Source: Castanea sativa
Lineage: Eukaryota; Streptophyta; Magnoliopsida; Fagales; Fagaceae
Assembly (NCBI RefSeq): GCF_040712315.1
Contig: NC_134022.1
Location: 1,054,001-1,118,000, forward strand
DNA length: 64,000 nt
Reading direction: 5' to 3'
Position numbers and translations under genes: made by a program
Notes under the pieces: generated by a model
The model's input: the letters and a program-made list of their open reading frames with translations, nothing else
Told to the model about the DNA's origin: nothing
Databases searched by the model: none
Part shown: piece after piece, positions 22,384 to 32,826 of the stretch
Position numbering within the stretch: the first letter of the stretch is position 1
How the letters are laid out: each line of letters opens with the position of its first letter

Positions 22384-22593
22384 ATTAGAGGCGAAACTAA
22401 AATTTTAAAAATGAGGGGTCAAAATAATAAACAAATATACAAATTTAACCAATTTAATTCAAGGTATTCATAAAAGAAATATGAAGAGTTTTAGGGAGGA
22501 GGGAAACATATATTTGTTAATTGCAGGGGTGAAAATTTAATTCCGGAAAAGTTTTGGGGGGGCCTTCTAATTCCAGGTAGTTCCGTCCCTGCA
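22384..22593. mobile_element. Possible small DNA transposon with degenerate inverted ends
   Basis: AGGCGAAACTAAAATT at the left and AATTCCAGGTAGTTCCGTCC at the right are inverted relatives of a GGGGCGGAACTA-type end common among plant DNA elements. It encodes no protein. Boundaries are approximate. Confidence 0.4.
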
Positions 22594-22669
22594 CATCATC
22601 TTAGAAAAACTCTCTGATCTTCAAGGTGAAATGCTCTATGGAAAAGGAAATAAGAAATGTATCTGTCAA

Positions 22670-22860
22670 CTTCTTTGTACTTTCACATGTTTACTATGTT
22701 TTGAGATGCGTCTAGATTTAGCAACATGTGCAACGATTTGTGGTAGAATGTGTAACAACTAACAAGTGCACTCTGCACCTTTGTTTTCATGATTTCGCAT
22801 CTTACTATTATCGGTCAAAGTCACCAGGTACAGTGGTGAAATAGTCTAAACTTGTTCAAG
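22670..22860 (+). repeat. Partial copy of the NLR-upstream module
   Basis: It contains TTTTGAGATGCGTCTAGATT, AGCAACATGTGCAA, GTAGAATGTGTAACAA, GCACTCTGCACCTTTGTTTT and GTCAAAGTCACCA. All have close matches upstream of the NLR at 32220-32535, though not all in the same order. No NLR coding sequence follows. Confidence 0.7.
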
Positions 22861-23559
22861 TTATTTTATATATATTTTATGAATACAGATTCTATATTTT
22901 GTTTGGAAATTTTTTTACCTCCAAACCACCTTCTTGGAAAATTCCTACAATGCAATATTTCTCCAATCCATTTCATAACTATTAATAAAACCATCAACAT
23001 ATGCTTTTAGTCACATGGAACTATCAAATTGTATTATTCAAAAAAAAAAAAAAAATCCTATCAATATCAAATTATAGATCTTTGAAGCAATATTGTAACA
23101 GGAATGTTACTGAAGTTTAGCACTAGTATTGGTGAAGGCAAATTACTAAAATGTTAAATTTAACAACTAAATATAATAGAAGTGGACTGCATCAGTGGAG
23201 GAAAAGTTAAAATTCTGGCCGTTGAGCTACATTGCACAGCCATTTTTGCGTGTTGCTGTAGCTCAAATCATGTACTAGATACTGTTGATTGCCTCTTTTT
23301 ATTTTATTTTTCTTTTCCTTTTTGGTTTAACTAGAGGCGAATTTTTTTTTTAACTTATGTTTTTATGGGCATGATTTATAAAGAAAATAAACTTTTGTTT
23401 TTGCTTTCCTTTTGGTTGTGGACTTGTGGTCGTGGTTGTTTTTTTTTTTTTTTTTAAATTTATTTAATTAGGGTTGTGGTTGTTGTTTATTGTAGTGTAT
23501 ATATTATTTTACTGTGTTATTTATATTATTTTAATGTGTTGAGTGCTAAAATAAAACCA
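22861..23559. other. AT-rich intergenic sequence
   Basis: Low-complexity A and T runs are frequent (for example 23040-23055 and 23437-23455). No coding sequence or defined element was recognised. Confidence 0.5.
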
Positions 23560-23562
23560 TGG

Positions 23563-24742
23563 ATAAATTGCAAATTAAACCCTTGAAGTTTAGGGTTGAC
23601 TGGATTTTACACCCAAAGTTTCAAAATTTTGATTTTACACCCTGAAGTTTGGTTCCGTTAGTAATTAACTTTTCACGGTTAATTTCTACTATTAAGTAAC
23701 ACATCATCATGCTAATGTGTTTTATTTTTGCCAAGTTAGCCTCAAAACTATCGTTTTAGAGATGACCAAGCGAAGAGCTAGCATGCATCAAAACTACGTT
23801 GTTTTAGGCCTAAACTTAAAACAAAATTCTCTAGCTTAAACGATAAAGTTTAAGCCAAATTCCTAAAATCTAAAAACAAAACCTCACAGCAATAAACTCA
23901 GAGTTCCCACAAACTAAAACCTCAAGAACCCAAACCCCCCATCCTGCCGGCGGCAGGGGTAGCAGCGGAACTTTGGTCTTGCAAGAACCTAATGTATCTG
24001 CCCACATTGCAAGCCATGCAATGCCTCACTAAATTAGAATCATTGTTTATCCATCGTTGTCCCAAATTAGAGGAAAGATGCGCAAAGGATAGCGAGGCAG
24101 AGTGGTCCAAAATTGCCCATATTTAATATATCCACATCCATTGAGCAGTAAGTTTAGTCATACCTCAAATCCTCTTCTTTAGTTTTCCCAATTTCTCTAA
24201 AACCCTATATTTTTAATTGCCCCTAGTTTCTTCCTTTCTTTCTTCAATTTTCCCCAAATATGTTTCTTGGCACTACGAAGAAGTAATTAATCTCATGGAA
24301 TTTCAGTCCAATCCCTAGAAATTGAAAATCGATGGGGAATAATTTACATCAAAGGGTTGTTGCGCAGATTTCATGTGTGAACCCAGACCCAAACCTCCCT
24401 AGCTCCGATTTCACGTGTGAACTTAGACAATGACTATGGAAAACTAAATAATGTTCATGGTTTTTGTTTTCAGATTTTAGGAATTTTGGCTTAAACTTTG
24501 TTGTTTAGGCTAGAGAATTTTGTTTCAAGTTTAAACTTTAGGCCTAAAACGACATAGTTTTGATGCATGCTAGCTCTTCGCTTGGTCATCCTTAAAACGA
24601 CGTAGTTTTCAGACTGATTTGGGGGGTAAATTGCTAACGGAACCAAACTTTGGGTAGTAAAATCAAGTTTTTGAAAACTTTGGGATGTAAAATCCAGTCA
24701 ACCGCAAACTTTAAGGGTATAATTTGCAATTTATACCTAAAA
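23563..24742. mobile_element. Non-autonomous element with about 300-bp inverted ends (MULE-like)
   Basis: The left arm 23563-23890 and right arm 24465-24742 are inverted copies over nearly their full lengths. Outer parts share TAAATTGCAAATTA and GACTGGATTTTACA with their complements; inner parts share GCTAGCATGCATCAAAACTA and CGAAGAGCTAGC. Imperfect flanking repeats AAAACCATGGA (left) and AAAACCATTGA (right, 3 bp past the arm) may be a target duplication. The unique centre of about 570 bp has no transposase. Confidence 0.7.
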
Positions 24743-25394
24743 CCATTGATATTGGGTGTTTTGTAACGTGATGTGATAAAATAGATAAAGTAGATTTTTG
24801 TGGTGCTGAAAGCTAAAATTTTTTAAACCACCAATGCTAACGCTCTAACCCACCCTTCATTTGGTAACTTTTTTCCCTTATATTTAAGCTATTTCATACT
24901 CAAAATAGTAAAATTTGATTCCATTTATGTCGTGAATGAGAAAATTAGAAAAGCACAAAACTAAAAGCCCTCTAACTTTGCCCCAAATTGAATTGAGTAC
25001 TTTTAATTTATTCATTTCAATCTTATAATTTTTAGTGTGCATTTCACAAAAAAAATTAAGAATTTTACTTTTTGGACAAAATTAGAGGGTGTAATTTGTA
25101 ATTTAACAAAAAAATGGCAAGGGAGAGATTGGACAATTTTCTATCCTTTTCATTTTATATTTACTAATTTCAAAATTTTCAATAAAACAATTAAATTTTT
25201 TTGTTGATAATTTCATAATATAATAAGGAGGAGGGATTTGAATCTTATTTCTCCTAATATTAGGACACATTTTGTTTGGGATTTTTATCAAGCGAGAGAG
25301 AGAATCTTACCCCCCAAAAAACATTGTTCATTAAAATGATAAGGAATAAAGTATAAAAAACATGTACATATTTTCCTAGATATATATACAAGCA
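24743..25394. other. AT-rich intergenic sequence
   Basis: No gene, RNA or repeat end was recognised. The short ORF at 25103-25291 (minus) has no domain. Confidence 0.5.
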
Positions 25395-26035
25395 AAACCT
25401 CTCTATTTATAATTTGTCATGGAATAATGGCCAAGTGTACCTACATTTTCTTATTTTCACAAATTCCAGTCACCAGTCAAAGTCACCAATGGAGACAAAA
25501 ATATGGGTTAAGCCAGCGTTCCTTAAGTATTAAATCACAGACTAAGTAAGACTATTTAAAGGAGCATTAACCCAAAAATATTTTAAACTAATACAAAAAC
25601 ATAGAATTAAACAAGAGCCACTAACAACAACCCATGTTATGCATAAGTTTTTCAACATTGGTCATACATATGACCAAAAAATATTGTGTGTTTACTATAT
25701 GTTTTGAGATCCGTTTAGATTCAGCAACATGTGAAATTTGTCGTAGAATGTGTAACAATTGCACTGTGCACCATGTTCTTGACCAAGACTAATAGACTAA
25801 TAGACTATTATAAGGTGCATTAGGCCTAAAGTAATTTGAATTCGTTACATAATGAATTGAATTAATGACAACCAGCAAAGACAACCCATGTGATGCTTTT
25901 GGTTTTCGAGAACAGATCGAACAGAGTAACATGTGATGAATCTTTATCCTCTCTAAATTTTCTCCCAATGATGAAACAAATCTATAACTAATTGCAAATA
26001 GATCTGGAATTAAATAGATGGTGCAAAACATTTTC
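25395..26035 (+). repeat. Copy of the NLR-upstream module without an NLR
   Basis: This roughly 640-bp stretch aligns with 32150-32640, immediately upstream of the NLR. Shared blocks are CAAA(A)CCTCTCTA, TATAATTTGTCATGG, CACCAGTCAAAGTCACCA, GACTAAGTAAGACTATTTAA, AGGAGCATTAACCCAAAA and GATTCAGCAACATGTG. It ends without NLR coding sequence, and a MITE begins just after it. Confidence 0.8.
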
Positions 26036-26049
26036 TTTGTTTTTTGAAG

Positions 26050-26240
26050 AGTAACGCTATAGGCACAAACTATTTTACAATATTTTTACAAATTATTGTA
26101 GTGGATTCATGGCTAACTTTTTATTGGTTTTCATCAGAACCTACCACTAACATTACTTTTTCATTTACCAATAACTACTCATCACATTAGTAGTTTGTAA
26201 AATTTTTTGTAAAAAAATTTGTATCTATAGCATTTTCCTT
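26050..26240 (-). mobile_element. MITE, about 190 bp, second copy
   Basis: The ends GAGTAACGCTATAGGCACAA and the complement of TTTGTATCTATAGCATTTTC are imperfect inverted repeats. The interior matches the reverse complement of the MITE at 21189-21361. It encodes no protein. Confidence 0.7.
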
Positions 26241-26640
26241 TTTTTGAAAGGTTGAAACTTGAAATTGCCTCTCTCTCTCACTCTCTTAGTTTTTTTCCCC
26301 TCTTTTTTTGCAAAACTTTAAGGACAAATTAATTTGGAATTGGAAGTTACAGGGACAATTAATTTTATTATTTAAAGAAGTTGTAGAGACATAAGGGGAC
26401 GAATCATAATTGCAAATAATTTTGGAATTGAAAGGTGGAACTTTCCATTTATTTCTTTTTTCCTTTTTTTTTTACAATAAAAGATGGAAAACTTTATTTC
26501 TCACTATGAATATAGTTACAAAAATAACAAAGATTGAAAGCTTGACCATTAGGTACAAGAAAAATATAGTTACAAAAGAGCAAAAGGAGGAGTGTAAGGA
26601 GAAAGGCGCATGAATTTATTTATGGGTCCTTTATGGGTCA

Positions 26641-26812
26641 TGCTAACGAATGCCCTTAGGGCATTGGTTAATAATCCAATTTAGGAAAATTTTGATATCA
26701 TTTTTATGGAAAATGAAAAAAACTATCAAAATATTAATTGTTTTATTTTCTTTTCCCATAAAAACTTTCTTTAAATGGTTTATTAACCAATGCCCTAAGG
26801 GCATTCATTAGC
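26641..26812. mobile_element. MITE with about 35-bp inverted ends
   Basis: The left end TGCTAACGAATGCCCTTAGG pairs with the right end CCTAAGGGCATTCATTAGCA, and matching continues through GGGCATTGGTTAATAA. Each arm also contains the internal palindrome GCCCTTAGGGC or close to it. It could fold into a single hairpin. Confidence 0.75.
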
Positions 26813-26920
26813 ATTTCTCTTTATTTATTTATGTTACAATTTGTTTGTTTAGTTACCATATGTAAAAGGAGTAGTGCAAGGTTAAAGACAAATATAGTTA
26901 CCATTTGTTTGTTTATGTTC

Positions 26921-26947
26921 TATTATTATTATTATTATTATTATTAT
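26921..26947. repeat. (TTA)n microsatellite
   Basis: About nine TTA units followed by a T run. Confidence 0.9.
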
Positions 26948-26997
26948 TTTTTTTTTTTTTTGAGAAGATTATGTTCTATTATTCTCATATTATATAT

Positions 26998-28620
26998 ATA
27001 TCTATATTATTAATAAAAGGATTCCCTTGGTTTGTCTTCAATTTTTGGCATACCAATATTCTCATACAAATTTTGAAATAACATACTCTTTAGTTTAATT
27101 TTTTTCCTACAAAAAAGCAAAAGAGGTTAAACAATAATACTATCTCACGTACAACCCCCTCAAACAAAAAAAAAATCTCACATACAAAAGGAAAAAAAAA
27201 ATCGTTATTCTCTCCACCCATTTGTATTCAAATGTCTGATTCCTCCTATAAAATAAAAAAGTCAGATTCCTATTTGTATTTGTTATCTATTTAAATTCAA
27301 ATACTTCAATTATCTTTATCAAAAAAAAAAAAAAAAAAACTCATTACCTCATGTAAAACTACTCATTCTTCAAATGTTTTTTACTTATCACAATTCTTAT
27401 TCCAATCAATAAATTCAAATGTCCCATTGGGTTTCAACTTCTTACGGTTCTCTATCTCATTTCTAAACATTATTCCACATTACTTTACCTCATTCTTAAA
27501 AAAATTAAATAAATACATACAGTTATTTATATATCACTTTTAAGCATTATAACTTAAAAAAAAAAAATAGTATTATTGCATGCGCAAAGTGTGTGTATTG
27601 AGTCTAGTACTATTAACAACATGATTCCTTGTTTCGATTTCATCATTTTGCATACTAAAATATTTTCACACAAATTCTTAAACTCTCTAAAATACCTCTA
27701 TCTTAAATAATTTTAAACTTAAAAACACAAATAGGATGAAAGAGTAATTTACTATTTTTTTTAAAAAAGTTCATAAATTTTAAGCTTTTTCCGTTCTCAT
27801 GTACAAATAACTAATTAGAAAAAAAAAATACTCATAGAAAGATCCTAAAAATTAAGACACTATCTCTATCTCATTTTTAAATAAAAATGACACTAAGAGC
27901 ATTTACTTCAGTCTTCTAAAATATTTAGCTAAACTAATAAATAAATAAAAACCTCTACTTTTGCTAGTTTATCTATCTATTATTTTCATACACATACATT
28001 AGCCTCAATATTTTATCAACATTGAAATTTAATGTAGTAAAGATAGAGGTTTACTACATATAGAGATGAGATTATCCTCTTTAAAAATTTTAGTTAATTT
28101 AGTGAGACTGATGTACGCTTATTTTGTTTAAGTTTAGATAAATTTTTGCTAAAATATTAAATTGGTGAGACTGATGTGAATGCTCTAAACCCAAAAAATA
28201 AAAAAAGAGCCTCATCTCACGTGCAAAGCATGTGTGATGACGCTAGTCTTACTATTAATAACATGATTCTTTGTTTGAGTTTCATCATTTTGCATACTAA
28301 AATATCCTTCCAAAAATTCTTAAACCCTCTAAATTATAACTATCTTTTAGTTAAATAATTTTAAATTAAAAAACACAGGTTAAACATTATAATATTGAAC
28401 AAAAAATAATAAAAGAGAACATTATTGTATGTGCAAAGTGCGTATGATGAGTCTAGTACACTAATAATAGAATTTTTTTTTTGGATTTCAACATTTTACA
28501 TACTAAAATACCCTTATATAAATTCTTAAACTCTCTAAAATGCTCATATCTTTTAGTTAAATAATTTTAAATTAAAAACACAAACAGGTTAAAACAACAG
28601 TTTACTATTTTTTTTTTAAG
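26998..28620 (+). mobile_element. Array of short Helitron-like units
   Basis: A recurring junction reads GCAAAG(T/C)(G/A)... followed by a CTAGT end, at 27601-27608, 28241-28247 and 28451-28457. Each is followed by a related start (ACTATTAA(C/T)AACATGATTC, or diverged) and a shared body (CATCATTTTGCATACTAAAA, AAATTCTTAAAC, TTAAATAATTTTAAA). Ends of this kind with CTAGT are typical of plant non-autonomous Helitrons. No Rep/helicase is encoded and no terminal hairpin was convincingly seen. Confidence 0.5.
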
Positions 28621-28895
28621 TTTATAATTTTTAGACTTTTTCCTTTCTTACATACAAATAACTAATTACGGAAGAAAGAACGGAGAAAGATTTTAACAAA
28701 TTCTACTTCAACCCAAAAAAACAGAGTAATAGAATAAACCCATATGCATGTGTGGCCAATAATTGTCCACGCTGGAAGCTATAGTTTGCTAAGATTACAA
28801 AACAAAACAAAACAAAGGCATTTAGTTGCATTGATATAAAAACATGACCCCTGTTGCACTTTGAAAGCTCGGATTTGTGTGAATACACAAGAGCT
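28620..28895. other. AT-rich spacer next to the LTR
   Basis: It holds the tail of the Helitron-like body and unassigned sequence. The minus ORF at 28703-28909 has no domain and is probably chance. Confidence 0.4.
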
Positions 28896-29931
28896 TGTTT
28901 AGACTCCAAATTAAAAGATTATGGCTCGGTTGATTTTGCTTTAACTTAAACTAAGTGCGAAATAAAGTAAATGCGAGCGAACAAACAATAAAACTACTCT
29001 AAGTCATATTCATCAAACCACAACAGTAAAATGAAAGCTAAAAGAGTAGGAAAGAGAAATGCAAACACAAGATAACAAACTGATGTGTTATTGAAGAGGA
29101 AACCGAAGAACTTGGCGAAAAGCTTATCCGCTGCCCTCCAAGCGGTAAATTGATCCACTAGACAATAAGTTGGGATACACGAATAGTAAGAGACCCTCCA
29201 AGCCTAATCTACCCCTCCAAGCTCCTACTCCAATAAGGCTTCTTAGAATTGTGTCTTGTCTAACTTTTCGGATCCCGCAATGCGCTCAATTGCATCCGAC
29301 AAAACTTGGCTTCTTCCAATGCTTCCTAGCAGTACTAAAACCTCATTTGTCACTCAGATTAGGTGTGATAAGTGTTTGGACTATCAAACTTTCAAGGATA
29401 TAATTATAGATATGGATATGGAGAGGTAGGAGTTGAGGAAAACTACAATGGATTGTGTAGAGGATTGTGGGTATGACAATCTCTATCTCTCAAGGGTTGT
29501 GGCTAGGGTTTTCTCTTTGAAAAGCACCCATTTCAATTTTTTGGGTAATGTGGGTATATATAGTGTGGGTAGAGACATGGTGTATCAGATATGACAAAAT
29601 AGTAAAATAGAATGTTTTGTGGGTATCTCGCGGGAAGGCCTTACCCACGAAATACTTGTGAAAATCAACTGTCACCATCTGTCATGACTCTTTGCATTCC
29701 AGTCATGTGCTGAGCACATGACTTCAATTCGCGGGAAGGCTTCTCGCAAGCTACTCGTGAAAACTCCTTTCATTTTCAATGTTGCCTTGAGTCTTCACAC
29801 TCTCTCTCACACATAATCCTTACAAAGAAATCTCACATAAAATACAGGGTACATAAGATTAAACAAAATTACAATCAAATTTGGCACGAAATTAAAGCCA
29901 ACACGAAATACTTGTAAATCACAACTTTACA
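28896..29931 (-). mobile_element. Copia-type LTR, reverse orientation, probably solo
   Basis: Read on the minus strand it matches the LTR at 56847-57931. Plus-strand shared blocks are TGATGTGTTAT, GAAGAGGAAACCGAAG, CTGCCCTCCAAG, GACCCTCCAAGCCTAATCTA and AAAGCCAACA. Bounds TGTTT at 28896 and TTTACA at 29931 fit the LTR ends. No internal retroelement coding is adjacent and no clear target duplication was found, so it is an old solo LTR or a fragment. Confidence 0.7.
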
Positions 29932-30700
29932 CACTTTGAAATACTTGCAAAGCTATAGAACATTAGGGACAAAACTCAGGTACAATATCTTAGGTGCAGT
30001 TTCTTAGGTTCCTCTCTTAAGATTCTGCCATATGGATACTTAACTAAAAAAAATAAAGTTTCATCCCATGAGAAAAAAGCCACATGATATAATCTTAAGA
30101 AGGAAACCTAAGAAATAACACATAAGTACTGTACTTAAGCCTTGCCCAAACATTAGAACCCCATGCTCTTAACATTATTAATTATTATTCAAAATTACAC
30201 CTAAACCCATTGATCCACACATCCACACTATTTATATCTTGTTTTTAAACATGATGACACTAAACCCAAAACAAAATAAAAATTACATTCATTGCACGTA
30301 CAAAACACATGTGATGAAGCTAGTTTATATATAACATTTTTTGTTTTTTTTTTAAAAGAATATATATAGTGATAACAGGGTTGCAACTATCTAAATTCTT
30401 TTAGTTATTTTTAATTTAATAGTGTTACTTATGAATTTATTCTATTTACGTTTTAATTACTTATTAAATTAATAATCATTTCCACACACAAAATTTATAA
30501 TTATTTCATAACAAATTTTTTTTTTTTTTTGAGGGGGAATTTCATAACAGCTTTTTTTTCGCTTTTGTTTGGTATTTTTTTTTTCCATAATTGAGAGAGG
30601 GAAAGAGAGTCTTACCCCAAAAAAATTATCTTTACTCATTAAAATGATAAGGAATTAAGAATAAATCTAGAGTCTAGAGTCCAGATTGCTCATTCGATAA
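29932..30700. other. AT-rich intergenic sequence with one more Helitron-like end
   Basis: A further Helitron-like terminus (CATGTGATGAAGCTAGT) ends at 30324. The rest is AT-rich with T runs near 30517 and 30581. No gene was recognised. Confidence 0.45.
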
Positions 30701-30711
30701 AATGTAGATAT

Positions 30712-30714
<3 letters not shown>

Positions 30715-30756
<42 letters not shown>
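30715..30756. repeat. (CA)n microsatellite
   Basis: About 20 CA units followed by a short TA run. Confidence 0.95.
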
Positions 30757-30767
<11 letters not shown>

Positions 30768-30779
30768 GTTTTCCCCTTA

Positions 30780-31590
30780 ACAAAATCAAAACTCTTGTTA
30801 CAATCACCCCTGATCTTGGTCACTCAAATGATCCTGATAATGCTCAATACAGGGCAGAATGGGGAAAATACTTTGGGAGTAGTCTCAGAGTTCATGAGAT
30901 GAATCATCATTTTCCTGGCCTTTTGATTAACTACGAAGATGGTTCAAATGATAATCCCTTCTGGCTTTCCCAGATGTTTGAATTTGGCTTCATTAGACTA
31001 ATAAAATTAATTAGTCATGATCAAATTAGCCAATTCCCTGATATTATACAAAAGGTTGTTGCAGGAATTGAAAGTCCTTTTTGTATCTATTAGATGCTGG
31101 AGCACTCTGCCAAAATGGGAAAGAAATAATTGAATGAATATTCAACCATCACATCATCTTGTTCTCATTAATGATTATACCCACTAAGGACAATGGTATG
31201 AAGGAGATACTTACCTTTCCTATAAAAAACCTTTTGCCCTTGCTGACTGTTGGAGAATTTACTTCAACAATCAAATTCTAGATGTTAGCCAAGAATTATG
31301 GAAAGACTACCACTTTTTTGGTTGTACAGATAGAATTTATGTTTTTGTGAATAAACCATATGCATATGATGTCCGCCATATGCACAGGAAGAGTCATGAT
31401 AATCCAAATAAGTTTCTCACACCAGGAAAGGATCCTATTTATGAGCCATTATTATATTGTGATTTCTGCAATCAATATTCAACTTATCATGAACATGAAT
31501 GTAATGATGATCCCCCATGGGATCCTTGCCCTACATGGGATCCTTATGAAGGATACCCGTCAGATGCTGCAGACACTAATTAAGGATAAT
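30780..31590 (+). pseudogene. Decayed coding relic of unknown origin
   Basis: Two protein-like stretches survive in different frames. 30810-31094 translates to a hydrophobic and charged segment (NHHFPGLLINYEDGSND, NPFWLSQMFEFGFIRLI). About 31190-31583 translates to an acidic, Pro/Trp-rich segment with a Cys/His cluster (YCDFCNQYSTYHEHEC) and DDPPWDPCPTWDPYEG. Stops and at least one frameshift lie between. The composition looks like real former coding sequence. I do not recognise the family; a retroelement or an endogenous plant pararetrovirus relic are both possible, neither supported by a diagnostic domain. A TATA-like CCTATATAAAGG lies downstream at about 32093. Confidence 0.4.
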
Positions 31591-31593
31591 TGA

Positions 31594-32149
31594 TTTGTCT
31601 GACCTCCATATTCACCTAAGGATAAAATATTCACTATTGCCTTATCTGATGCTATCTCCACTTATGCTACGGATAATTCCTTTTGGCATGAAAGGCCAAA
31701 CTACTTTTGGCACCAATATTGATGTCTATTGCTTTACTTGATAATGATGTTTGTTCTATTGACTACTTTGGCACATCTGAAACTCCATTGATGTTTTTAC
31801 TTGTCTGGCATGCACATCGATCAATATTGAAGACATATTCACCCAAGTTAAAAGCATACACTATTACTTTACTTGATGGTGACTTCTGATGACTACTGAC
31901 TACTATTTCATTACCTGTTGCTACTATTATTTTATTTACTAATGATGCTTCCTACTTTCAGCACCATTATTGCTGCAATAGCCTTACCTACCACTATTAC
32001 TTTAACTGATAAGCTTTTGGCTTATTCGCCTCTGTTGCCCTCACGAGTCCTAATATGAATAGTAAAAAATGCCACTATTCACTGCTTTATTTACCTATAT
32101 AAAGGGGTTGTCCATTATATAGGTATATGTATATATGTGTGTGTGTATT
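31594..32149. other. Intergenic sequence with promoter-like TATA element
   Basis: There are loose repeats of TATTACTTTACTTGATG-like text, a TATA-like CCTATATAAAGG near 32093 and an AATAGT-rich stretch before it. It may be the non-coding part of the relic at 30780-31590. No ORF of note. Confidence 0.35.
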
Positions 32150-32640
32150 AGCAAACCTCTCTACTTATAATTTGTCATGGGATAATGACCAAGTGCATCT
32201 ACATTTTCTTATTTTCACAAATTCCAATCACCAGTCAAAGTCACCAAGTATGAAATTGCAGACTAAGTAAGACTATTTAAAGGAGCATTAACCCAAAACT
32301 AATTTAAACTAATACAAATACATTGAACTAAAACGAGAGCCACTGACAACGACCAATGTTATGCGTTAGTTTTTTAACATTAGTCATACATGGCCAAATG
32401 GGCATCTTACCGTTGAGACAAAAACTATTGTTTGTTTACCTTAATATATGTTTTGAGATGCGTTTAGATTCAGCAACATGTGCAATTTGTCGTAGAATGT
32501 GTAACAAGTGCACGCTGCACCTTTGTTTTCAAGAATACTATAATATGCATTATCCCAAAAGTAATTTGAATTTATACATAATGAATTGAATTAGTGAGAG
32601 CCAGCTAAGAAAACCAATGTGATGAATTGAATCTTACCAT
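32150..32640 (+). promoter_or_regulatory. NLR-upstream module, also present at 25.4 kb and partly at 22.7 kb
   Basis: This segment ends about 190 bp before the NLR start and is repeated upstream in the window. Its conserved blocks include CACCAGTCAAAGTCACCA (with TTGAC-type W-box cores on one strand) and GACTAAGTAAGACTATTTAA. It probably contains part of the NLR promoter, which is inference from position. No clear TATA box was fixed. Confidence 0.5.
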
Positions 32641-32826
32641 TATGCCCAAAGTAATGTTTAATAATATATGATCACAACTGTACTTGCAACTTGCTAGCAT
32701 TCTAAATAAATTGGCCAATCTGCCTAAGCCATTCTCCTCACAAACAATTGTTCTCATTTTGCCTACCTTTTAACTGAGTTCACTGTAACCATTTAGCATT
32801 CATTCACCTGCTACTACTAGCGTGCA

